NCBI GenBank assembly: GCA_029204225.1
Contig: CM055111.1
Location: 16,475,019 to 16,539,018, forward strand
Length of the DNA stretch: 64,000 nt
Direction: 5' to 3'
Origin: Diphasiastrum complanatum
Lineage: Eukaryota > Streptophyta > Lycopodiopsida > Lycopodiales > Lycopodiaceae
The notes under the pieces are model-generated. The model was not told where the DNA came from and did not search any database. It saw nothing but the letters and a program-made list of their open reading frames with translations. Position numbers and translations under genes: made by a program. Below, one piece after another: positions 1 through 10,250 of this stretch; position 1 is the stretch's first letter; each line of letters starts with the position of its first letter.

Positions 1-770
1 CCAATCAAGTCCATAGCTGACACTAGTGCAGGGTGGAGATAATCCATTTTACTTTGAGATGTAAATAATAGATTAAATAGAGATATACATTTTTGATGTA
101 ATGCCCTGTGAATAATTATGGGCATATAGAAAGATAGAGACAATGGGGAAAAAGCATCTATTGTTATATATAGGACTCACATGTACATTCTCAGAAAATG
201 AGAAATATATTGATATTTATGAGAGCTTTTACAAATCTTGTATCATGATTGCTGTATTATCTGAACAATTCTGCCCAAATCTTTGCATTTGATTTTCTCT
301 TTGTGTCTTTTACGTATTTGCACAAACATACATTAATCAAATTACAGTTAGTGATCTGAATATTGACAACAATGCATATAAACATGTTGAATAAGCACCT
401 CTGAAATGGTTTGTCCTCCTGAAGAAACTTTGATATCAATAATCCGCCTTTCCAATAAGATCTATATGTATACTTGGCCTTTTTCTTTTGGCGAAAAGCC
501 CCTCTCGCCGATGGATGCATCAGTACCCAAGAAGCCTTATGATATTCACGAGCAATCCATGTGCCATCATCTTCTCTCTCATTATAAAAAATTACAGAGC
601 ATATCAAGGATCTCAGTCTTCTTCTCATCGCCATAGCTTGAAGAGTTCACGTTTGAACTTGTCAATATGAGAGTCGAAAGTATAATAGGCGCCAAACCTA
701 TTTATGAGTCCCAAGATAATTTTAACGTGAGGTTAGCCCAAGTAGTTTAGTCAATCAGTTGTTGCGCACG
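1..770. other. Left edge, no recognised gene
   Basis: Short reading frames only (longest 125 codons, minus strand). Nothing recognisable as a domain, RNA gene or repeat end. The right boundary at about 770 is where homology to the gypsy RNase H region begins abruptly. Confidence 0.5.
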
Positions 771-1150
771 CTCTTGCAATACGTCCAGTATTACATGTCT
801 TGTTTACCAAGTAAAGTAACGGTTGATGATCCGTATAAAATGCAAAGTGCATTTCCATGAGGTAGTGACGAAATTTCTGAACAGAAAAAATCATGGCTAG
901 CGCTTCACGTTCTATTGTTGAATAATTCTTCTCTGGATCTGTAAGTTGTGTGCTTGCAAATCATATGGGATAATCCTTCTTATAGTCACCTGGCTGCATC
1001 AAAACTGATCCAATGGTGTATTTTGAGACATCCGTATGAACATGGAATTCTATCGTCCAATCTGGAGAACGCAGTATTGGTGCTGAAGTTAATGTTTTTT
1101 TTAACTTTCCAAAAGCTTCTAACGCCTCTACTGTCCAAATAGGAATAATA
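771..1150 (-). pseudogene. Second partial RT/RNase H copy
   Basis: Near-copy of 1782-2155 (RT C-terminus and RNase H start), fused behind the integrase piece so that QGSQARYI runs directly into IPIWTVEALEAF. The join has only a few shared bases (AATA). This looks like a recombination or template-switch junction between two copies of the same element. Confidence 0.8.
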
Positions 1151-1159
1151 GTAATGTAT

Positions 1160-1560
1160 CGGGCCTGAGATCCTTGCGCGGCAGGATGAATAGGACCAAC
1201 ATAATCTAGTCCCCATTTTTCAAACAGTGCTTGCGATAAAACCGAATGCAAGGGTTCATAATTCTGTTGAGCAGGCCATCGTGCTCACTGACAAACATCA
1301 CATGTTTGAATAAAATTTTATGTGTCCTTATGAAGCATAAGCCACCAACAACCTGATTGCAAAAGTTTGTGAACAATAATATCTGTAGAGAAGTGTCCTC
1401 CGCCCATGCCATCATGTGAAAACATGATTAAATCTGGTACTTCATGCGGTAAAACACATCTTCGTAAAATATTATTTGATCCACGACGGTACAATTGTCT
1501 TGCAATTAATTGATAAGGTTGAGCCTTATGAATCAATTGTCGCTTCTATACTTTTGTCAA
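1160..1560 (-). pseudogene. Gypsy integrase HHCC zinc-finger region
   Basis: Peptides QLYRRGSNNILRRCVLP, SHDGMGGGHFSTDI and TCDVCQ form the integrase N-terminal HHCC module, with His and Cys ligands preserved and an in-frame stop between LHKDT and NFIQTC. It runs on to FEKWGLDYVGPIHPAAQGS, the start of the catalytic core, then breaks at about 1150 where RT sequence resumes. Confidence 0.8.
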
Positions 1561-1599
1561 GGAGTCATTCGATTGTCCTAGCATCAGGTACTCAACAAT

Positions 1600-1990
1600 A
1601 TCCGTTGCTCACTCTGGTACTGCTTCAACATAGAACAATGCAGCATCTGGTAGTTCATCATCCACTCCAGGATTAGCTGGTGTGGATTCGATTCGTGAAA
1701 CGTGATTGACTAGATAATGTTGCTTCCCCTTTCGAACCACAATTTGAAAGTCAAATTCAATCAATAACAATAACCATCTTGCAATACGTCCAATATTGCA
1801 CATCTTGTTTACCAAGTAAAGTAACGATTGGTGATCCGTATAAAATGCAAAGTGCATTTCCATGAGGTAATGACAAAATTTTTGAACAGAAAAAATCATG
1901 GCTAACGCTTCACGTTCTGTTGTTGAATAATTCTTCTCTGGGTCTGTAAGTTGTTTGCTTGCAAATCTTATAGGATAATCCTTCTTATAA
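1600..1990 (-). pseudogene. Gypsy RNase H fragment
   Basis: Continues the RT above after an in-frame stop. Recognisable RNase H peptides include HFAFYTDHQSLLYLVN and ARWLLLLIEFDFQIVVRKGK, the usual tail of gypsy RNase H where the strand leading to the last catalytic Asp lies (YTDH). Downstream peptides (VNHVSRIES, ALFYVEAVPE) are the linker to integrase. Confidence 0.8.
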
Positions 1991-1998
1991 TCACCCGG

Positions 1999-2550
1999 CT
2001 ACGTCAAAAATGATCCAATGGTGTATTTTGAGGCATCCGTATGAACATGGAATTCTATCGTCCAATCTGGATAACACAGTATTGGTGCTGAAGTTAATGC
2101 TTTTTTTAACTTTTCAAAGGCTTCTAACGCCTCTACTGTCCAAATAGGAATAGAAGTTAGTTTGTATATAGGTCGTGCTAAATTCACAAAGAAGATAATA
2201 AAAATTTGATAGTAGTTCGCATGACCCATAAACACATAAACTCCACGAATTGTTGTTGGCGATGGCAATTCCACAATAACCTTGATCTTAGAATAATCTA
2301 TGGCAATACCGTAACTCGATATCACATGTCCAAGCACAACTCCGTGGGAAACCCATATCTGACTTTTTTCTGGATTTAGAGAAATTTGATATTTGCGACA
2401 TATTTCAAATACTTTCTTGAATCGATCCAGGTGATCTGTATCTGTACTATGGACTCCCAGGTCATCCAAATAAATTTCAAGGAATTTCTGCAGATAATCT
2501 TTTAAAGCCAATTGCATTACTCTTTGGAATGAACTTGGTGCATTACAGAG
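1999..2550 (-). pseudogene. Gypsy reverse transcriptase, C-terminal half
   Basis: Open for 172 codons (2517-1999). The catalytic motif YLDDLGVHS is intact at about 2461-2472, in contrast to the mutated YLDN of the copy at 57.1 kb. Thumb and connection sequences follow (GHVISSYGIAIDY, ARPIYKLTS, EALEAFEKLKKALTSAPIL). The fingers and the motif A region are missing, cut away at about 2550. A stop codon just before 1999 separates it from the RNase H that would normally continue in frame. It cannot be functional. Confidence 0.85.
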
Positions 2551-2731
2551 TAAAGGGCATTTAAATCATGCACACTTCAAATATGAAAGAAAATCAATGG
2601 GCAAGGAAAACCTATTTTCTTGAAGGGTAGAGTTGCCCTTCAATCTACAACACTCTCCCTAAGCCTTTACTGGCCACCCTAAACCTTAAATGGCCACCTT
2701 TTAATTCATAACTAACGGGCCAATCCCCCCC

Positions 2732-2735
<4 letters not shown>

Positions 2736-2782
<47 letters not shown>
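2736..2782. repeat. (CT)n microsatellite
   Basis: Pure CT dinucleotide run with one interruption, preceded by a C-rich tract. Confidence 0.95.
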
Positions 2783-3285
2783 ATGGATGGTCCTTTGTTC
2801 AGTCTTAACCTACTACATTAAACAGAAAATGTGGACAAATACTGACGTACCACTACTTCATACTTGCAATGTTTTTATTGTTGTACGCTTGCATAAAATG
2901 GAGTTCCATATTTTACTTAAAAGGTTAACCCACAAATATTAGAAATGGTTTGGTCCATTTTAAATAATTTGGAGGGATATAGAGTTTCCCACTCCCACTC
3001 TCTCCATCCAGGTTACTACCTTATTGGAAACTATAAGTACATGCTCTTTTCAACCCTTTTTGCTTTACAGCACCGGTGAAGAACTCTGCTCCTCTGATAC
3101 TCGCTGAAAGTGCACCCTATCTACCTACGGATCAGTGATTTGGCAGCTTACGGTCTGTATTTGCTTATCTCTTACATTACGTTTGTATTTACTCTGTGGA
3201 GGAGGTTGCTTTAATAATGATCTGCTTTGATATGCCACTCATCTCTATAAACCATGTAAAGGTTGTAGGGCAAGAACACATTGAG

Positions 3286-3830
3286 GTCCAGCGATGGACA
3301 ACAATTCACTTTTTGTTTCTTGAAACTATTCACCCTGCCTCAATAGGCAGTGATGGATGGTTTTAAAATATGTGATAATCTTCTGAAATTGCAGGTGATA
3401 GTAATGATGAAACCATGATTTTTTCATACTTTTGATTGCTCCTTATGGCTCAGTGGGCAGCGATGGAGGGCTGCCTCACTCCTACACATACTATATGGGT
3501 TTTTTGATTAGGAATGGGCGCTGTCCAGTGATGGATAAATTGTTGTCTGGCGATGGACAGATCGCTGAAATATTTCTCATAAAATGAAGATATATCAATA
3601 GTGCTATGTGCTATCCAGCGATGGATTGCATAGGCATGATAGACTCACATTTAAATCACCAAATCTATATGTAGAGACCCTGTTGTTCCAGCGATGGACA
3701 AGAGGGTGGTCTCCTCTTCATATGATAATACTATGCATGGCTGACTGTCCCGGGATGGACCATGAACTTGTGCTATCTATTCATAGCTTCACTTCATTAG
3801 CCTCCTCCAACCAGCGATGGAAGGATGGAC
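3286..3830 (+). repeat. Dispersed GTCCA-GCGA-TGGAC hairpin motif, about nine copies
   Basis: The core CCAGCGATGGA or close variants recur at about 3286, 3346, 3456, 3523, 3545, 3613, 3686, 3747 and 3810, at irregular spacing of roughly 20-110 bp in otherwise unrelated sequence. The best copy (GTCCAGCGATGGAC) is an inverted repeat of five bases around GCGA; the central four bases vary as GCGA, GTGA or GGGA. No open reading frame explains the recurrence. Possibly a short mobile or structural element. Confidence 0.6.
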
Positions 3831-4246
3831 ACATTCATGCATAACTCTTACTTATGTGTTCTCTTTATAAGTGTTCATAGATCTCATAGTTTGAAGCTAA
3901 TGATATCTCATGCTGTAGCTTTCTTATACTGCTCCAACTTCGTCAGAATACTACTTGGTTCTTTCTTGAACCGACTACTCAATACTGAAAGCTATGTAAC
4001 CAACTGGATCTCTACATTGTAAGTTAACTTACATAGTCAAAAGATGTTTTGTAAAGCGCTTTCTGCATAACTTTTCAAAGCAGTATGCTCACTTCATGGT
4101 TTATTGGCTTTCTTATGTTTCAAAAGAATAAGAACTCGGTCACTTAAATCTGGAATTGGAAAAGACCCTTTTTCAAATGTAGATGTGGTGATAAATGTAA
4201 AAACAATTCTTCCATCATTTGGTTTGATCATGCTATCTGGTTCATT

Positions 4247-5111
4247 ATGAATAACCTGGTCAAGTTTTTTGTTGATGCTTCCTTCCAAAATCAGATAAAT
4301 GCCTTCTTCATGTGGCTAAATAAACCTACTAGGGATGTGGTAAAATCTCATATCACTTTTCTCTTTATCTGCCAATACATGATTGATGCCTCTATTGAAC
4401 TGGCTAAGGACTCCTTTGCCAAATTACTTGCCCCTTTAGGAGATGCCGGGAATATTCGAGAAATAGAACGCCTCTTAAAACGTCCCAATTTTTTTACCCT
4501 CTGTAAAATTTGGCCATGTCATCTGCACAGATTGTAAGATTATTAATAGCTCTCTCTTACAAAAATCGCTAGAAAAAGGCCTAAATCATATTACTCTTAC
4601 ACAAGCCAATGTGAACAAAGTCGCTTTGGAGCTTTACTATGGATGGTTCAAACTTATGAAATTCCTGCCTTCTTATGATTCTTTAGACAGTAAAACAAAA
4701 AAGGAACATGATATGTTTTGTAAAAGTATCGTTTTAAGTCATATTAGAAAGGGAAAATGGCTTCATGGAAACACTGAATCTCTTTCCAAAAATAAGATTG
4801 CAAAGGATGAATTACTTTGGCTTACAAACTCTCTACACATTAATGGAATTGATAAAACACAGCATAATCCCTGTTTCATGTGTAAATTCTTTGTGCAAAA
4901 TTTGGCCATAAAACAATTTAACAATTGGGATTTTACTCCTTTCCCTAATGATCAATCTAATCTTGTGGAGGATTCCTTGTCATATATAATGAACATTTCT
5001 ACAAACGTTCTACTTGAATTTTTCCTGGAAAACAATTCTCTACCTTACCTCCTCTGCACTTTTAAAGCCCACAAAGACAGATGGATTACCACTGCTCACG
5101 TCATCCGTTGA
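4247..5111 (+). pseudogene. Possible Penelope-like reverse transcriptase relic (N-terminal part)
   Basis: Two overlapping frames (4247-4537, then one open from before 4530 to 5111) read as one decayed protein with a frameshift near a T-run at about 4490. Features include NSSLLQKSLEKGLNHI, a long helical stretch, and a final block LPYLLCTFKAHKDRW. A conserved N-S/K-GL-N segment and a later K-x-H-K block occur in Penelope-like reverse transcriptases upstream of the catalytic core. No YxDD or GIY-YIG domain is present. The assignment is inferred from recalled family features only; it may instead be an unknown gene. Confidence 0.35.
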
Positions 5112-8100
5112 CGGATATACATGCATGGCCAGCCTCACGCAAACAGAGCCAGATCGAGATGGTGACCAACTTTCCTTTCATGAGAGCTGAAAGGATCGTG
5201 GAACTGATTGTTGTGTTTGAGAATCTCTTAAAATCACTGTCATAGAGCCAACACATATCAAAGATGGAGAGTGTGCTAGATTTCAATGTGTTCATGGAGA
5301 GATATGTAGCTGAAGGCATCTCATTTACTCTGAGTAACGTCAGTATTGTTGAATATCCTATTTTCGAGAGTATTGATCACCCAAGTATGTAAGAGCTTAA
5401 GGGGAATGATACTTTGATCATGAGAACGATGGACTACTGGTTAAGTCTACTCCTGCTCAAGAGCTGATATGGGTAGAGTCTCAGAGCTCCAAGTTCTGAT
5501 TGACCAGTGTTGTTGCATTAACTACTTTGATTAAGATTTGTGGAGGCTGCATACTGAGCGATTGATGCAGATCATGATCATTGACGGTCGGGATAGGGAG
5601 ATAAATCCTAGCTGACAATGTGAGCATCCTCTGAACATGCCTTGACCATCCTCATAGTGCGAATACCACTCAGTTTTCAGTCGAGTTTCAGTTTATGGTG
5701 CGATCATTTGAAGAGACCATTGTTTCAGTACCTACATGAGCATGATTGAGTTAAGCAGCACCTATCGGGCCTAAGCAGACATCACTACTTTGATGTGAAA
5801 CTGAGAGATTACCTTCAATCAATTTCTATGAGAGTGCTCACCATGCATTTAAGCAGTTGTATTATGAGTACTGGTCTGTACTGATCTTACATCACGTTTG
5901 AAGTATGGATTCTCAGTATACTTTTATCTGTCTCTATATAGTGATGAGATAACTAATTTCATGATGACTCCTATCAAAGCACTGATCCATATGTGCAGTT
6001 CTGAGTATAGACTTTTCAATGATTCTGAGGAAGTTCTGCATGATGACTTGTACATATTCCTACTAATTAAGTGCATTCCACAGATGTTTGAATACTGAAT
6101 ATCAAAGATCGGTCTATGAGAGAGTGAGAGCTTTGTCATCAGGCTACTAAAGCTAGTGAGGAATCGCTATTAGCAATGGATATTCTAAGTGAGAATAATT
6201 CCAAATCCTAGGACTGATTTGAGCAAATGTTAACTCCATCACTGATATGGGGACCCATTGAGAATGTATGTCTGATTATTGTTGAAGAGCCATCATTGAA
6301 CTAGAGTTGTCATTGTTGTCTGCTATGGAGCAATCAAAGGATGTTGTCTCTGTTGCTTTGTCGATTGAAACTTGCTAAACACAGTTTGTAGAAGACTGAT
6401 GAGGAAGCTGATATCAAGTTGTCCGTGAACTGCATGAGCTCACTTTGGATCCTGCACGACTATCAGTCATTCTGGCAACCAGTCTGCACTTAGGAGCAAC
6501 ACTTCTTGGTGTCTACAAGGTGAACTCCAACAACACTACACACTCCCGGAACTCTAACCTTTGCACGATTGGTCTCTGATTTCTTGCGGGCTGGAGCTAG
6601 AGGAGACCTGAGAAGAGAACCTCACATGTAAGTTTCCTCATTTTGTTCTCACACTCTGCTACCTGCGTATTCAATGTGTGATAGATGATGCAATTGTGTA
6701 TGTCATAGATGTCGCAGCAGTGATTACAGCTTCATATTGAAAAATCTTTAATGCACACTGTTTTCTTTCATAAAGAAATATTATAGCATGCTAAAAGAAC
6801 TTGTAGATAGTGTATTGTTATGTCTCAGGATAAAGTTAAATGTAGGATAGTTGTGATTTGAGGTGATGATAGTTTTAGACTCTAGCAGGATTGCTGGTTT
6901 GCTCAGAATGATTGCTTTTTGTCTAAATGCATGGAGAAAGCCTTTAAGGAATGTTGCTTGAGTGAATGTGATGAATGAATTAAGCAAGTCATCCTCATCT
7001 CCTTGGAACACAGGAGTGAGGTTAAGCTCAATGTGGTTGGAACACACTACATGAGTCGGTCTTCATCTAGAACCAAAATAGTCAAGATAACCCGTTGGAA
7101 CACACGGTTCTTGACTATTCACTATCAGCCATCTACTAACCAAGATGGTTGGGGAATTGCATGCTACACTTGAATAGCTCCCATGACTATTTAGATGGAA
7201 GGGGTGTACTTAATGAATACTTTGGGAAAGGGTCATATAATACAACCATGATTCACTACCTAATGACAATAAGCATCAAGAATGTTTCGTCCAAGCCCTC
7301 CCATAGGTCCTAATATTCCGTACACTACTACACCTTATATGCATATCACCGTCCTTACAGGCCTGAAAATAATGTGCCAACAACAGATTGTGTCCATCTT
7401 TGGTGTTGCTAGATTAGCCAAGATCCTAGCAACTCCAGAGCCCTGCATATTACCACTACTAGATTATGGTAGGACTAGTGATGTCTGTATTCTGATCCTC
7501 TTCTAGAAATGTTAGAAACCCACACATGCATAGAGGTTTATGTGAATGATTATTGATTGAGGAGTGTTAGCTATATTGAGAGCTTGACATGTCAGAGAAG
7601 CAGTCAACTAGTATATGGCCTACACCTCAAACCCAAGGAGGTATTGCCCTGTAGTCAGAATAATTGGATGGGCTTCACTAGAACTGATGTCATTAGACAC
7701 CACCATTGGAATTGTAAGGGCTGGGGATTTAGCCATTGAAGTTGATAATGAGGGATTTAGAGTCAAAACATCTGTGTACATCAAAATGAACGACTCATGT
7801 CTCTTGGTAGCAACACGCTCCTTAGAACTTCAAAGTGCTACTAGGACGAGATCTGGGCTTGGATTGTTATGACTGGGTTAGGATTAATCCAGGGATTTCC
7901 GTAGACATCTCCTATTGGAGATAGACTATTCAGAGTTAGACATAATGCCGACTGTAGTTCCCTTGTAGTGTATGAGTTGAGTGAAGATTCTACATGGAAA
8001 GAGTTAGGAGGATCCTTTACCCAATATACTGAATTGCATTTAGGGCTTCCCGATCCATTGCTAGAGTATGTGTTAGAGAACTTAAATGATATCGTCAAGG

Positions 8101-8300
8101 ATTCTAGAAGAGATCCTCGAGAATAATACGAAAGGAGGTAGCTCTGGAACTTCGCAAGCGAGCAAGATATCATTAGTGCAGGTCGTGAGTTTCAAGAAGA
8201 CTGAGGAAGTGAGTATAACCCTTTATAGGCTATGTCTCTAGAGGCCTGGAAAGCCTCTATTAGCTATAGAGGTACGGCTTGGTCAATAAAACATGTCAGG
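5112..8300. other. No recognised gene; possible old LTR or spacer
   Basis: Only short frames (up to 110 codons), none resembling a known domain. Because a primer-binding-site array follows at 8.44 kb, part of this stretch may be the LTR of the gypsy element downstream, but I found no second LTR copy in the window to define its start. Confidence 0.4.
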
Positions 8301-8438
8301 GATCCCGTAGTTAGCTTTGTGTTTGAGACGTGTACGACCATTATCGTAATAGCATGACACTGAACACATAGTGGTGTTGTATCTTGTTATGTTGTTTTCC
8401 CCTTAGCTTTGATCCCCTGAGTGGGAAATGTCGTGACA

Positions 8439-8742
8439 TTTTTGGTGCGTCTGCCGGGACTGGCTTAATAAGGGACTATTGTTTCGAAAGTAGTTATCAT
8501 ACAAATGGAATGTCCTAAGAATTTGCTAAATTGAATGAGTAAGTTGTTTAGACCGTCAGCCGCACACGTAACATTTTTGGTGCGTCTGCCGGGAATGGCT
8601 TGATAAGGGAATATTGTTTGAAGGGTTGTCATACTATCAATGGTCTACAAATTTCATGTGTTTGAGATCGCAAGTGTTGAGAATGATTTTGTTGTTTAGA
8701 CCGTCAGACGCACACGTAACATTTTTGGTGCGTCTGCCAGGA
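8439..8742 (+). repeat. Tandem leader repeats carrying primer-binding-site-like sequence
   Basis: Three copies of TTTTTGGTGCGTCTGCC. The primer-site-like core TGGTGCGTCTGCCGGGA lies at 8443-8459, 8578-8594 and, with one change, 8726-8742. The repeat units are about 135 and 148 bp long. A partial further unit (TGATTCTGTTGTTTA) lies at about 9188-9202, next to an inversion breakpoint. The core resembles the plant tRNA-Asp primer site TGGCGCCGTTGCCGGGG used by many plant gypsy elements, but with several differences. Confidence 0.7.
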
Positions 8743-9204
8743 GCTATTTGGAAGTGGTCATTGGTTGCCTGAAAGAAGGTTGTTGTCTCTCTAAGAAATG
8801 AGATCATTATCTATTGTTGTGAGAAGTGATTTGGATTGTCTAAAAACACCATACTGCTTGAAGATAGACCATTTTGAGGAATTATCCATTGGGGAAGATC
8901 TTTTCTTCATTGTATTGATGAACTGAGATAGATTGAAAGATGTGAATCAAATACTCGTATTAGCTCTGAAATAGGCTCCAAGACTAGAAAGAAACTTTGT
9001 GTTGCTAGGTGCTTATTGTCTTTCCACGAAACCAGTCGACAAGCCTAGGAGCCCCTCAACATGTTGTGTTAAAGCTGGAGTGCAACACCTCACTTCCAAG
9101 TTAGGAAATGTCCTCTGAGGGCTCTATTACAGTTAGTAGAGAGAAGATAGATGGAAGTAATAATGCCAATGGTACACAAATTCAAAAATGATTCTGTTGT
9201 TTAA

Positions 9205-10250
9205 AGTTGTATGTCATCTCTTAGGCCTCTCAGAAAGAAAGTGAGTAATAGCTAGGGGGTAATTGCACCATGGCATCTACCTGTCGTGTTAATTCAGTTA
9301 ATCTATGATGATATTGACGAACTGTTTCACCTTCACCTTGTTGAAGTGAGCTGATTGTAAACAACAAACCATCGGGGGTGCGATATGGAGCATACTCAAG
9401 TAGAAACCGTCTAAGAAATTCTGCAGTGGTCTCAATAGACCTCCTAGGCAAGCTATAATACCATCTCCTCGCTGATCCAAGCAAGATAAGTGCAAAAAAC
9501 ATCATTTCGTGGTGGGGATCGGTGATTCGATTAATGAGACATGCGGTCCAAAATGCATTAATGTGAAACTCAACATCTTCATATGGGGCTCCATTATACT
9601 CAGGAATCGCTCCTTTGAGCTTGGGTAACTCTCCTACGGTGACATGGATTACTAATGGCTCAGTCGGTCTTCCTGCCATGCTTATATGTTTTACCTCAGA
9701 GGCTCCTAATGGAGGGGCTTCTGGTGTAATATCTAAAAATATATACAACTATTTCTCGGGCAATTCCCCTTCTTCTCTCTCATCTCATGGATCATTAATC
9801 TCATCTTCAGATAGGGTTTTAGTCTCTACTATCTCAAGGTGAGGCCAAGGCTTCCTAAGTCCTTTCATCTTAGGAGTCAGTAAAATACTCAAAGATGGTG
9901 GTCGTATTTCTTCATCCAAGTGCTTCCATGGTAGTGAACCTATGGTGACTGATCAAACGTAGTATTTTGTCTACCGGATAATACTCAACTATTGTAGTTT
10001 ACGCAACTCATGGTCTGATCTTAACTCGTCGATTTATGGAAAATGTCATATTGTACCATCTTGTGAAGTTTAGGTTTCATCCAAGATCTTAAGGTAGCCA
10101 GTATGGTATCTCAACAAGACGTGGTAACTTCTCTCATCTCATTAGTAAGATATAGGGTGGGTATCTCATAAATGAAATCAATCAACTCAATAGGACAATT
10201 CCTTTTTGGTGTGCAGCAATGACACCGGAAATACAATATGGGGAGTACCT
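9205..10250 (-). pseudogene. Gypsy gag N-terminal part, inverted
   Basis: Minus-strand frame 9748-9230 (172 codons) encodes the gag N-terminus: AGRPTEPLVIHV, GAPYEDVEFHINAFWTACL, ARRWYYSLPRRSIETT, SLQQGEGETVRQYHHRL. In another frame it runs on to LTFFLRGLRDDIQL near 9205. The next residues expected from the homologous copy at 21.1 kb (VVRQSRPQTLEE-like) are found on the opposite strand at 10,255 (VVRGQPPIVVSQSS). So a segment of about 1.05 kb has flipped inside gag. Confidence 0.75.

Larger units (their letters stand above)
771..2550 (-). mobile_element. Rearranged Ty3/gypsy pol fragment
   Basis: Truncated gypsy pol on the minus strand, with no LTRs or gag. Reading from right to left it holds reverse transcriptase C-terminal half, RNase H, integrase zinc-finger region, and then a jump back into a second RT/RNase H stretch (771-1150). 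It belongs to the same family as the gypsy pieces at 33.1-33.6 kb and 48.7-59.7 kb, shown by near-identical peptides such as IPIWTVEALEAF and YQISLNPEK. Both ends are abrupt: at about 2550 the RT homology stops and unrelated sequence begins. Confidence 0.85.

Noticed and set aside
3286-3830. CRISPR-like array from the recurring CCAGCGATGGA motif
   Set aside because: Copies vary, spacing is irregular and the context is a plant nuclear genome; no cas genes.
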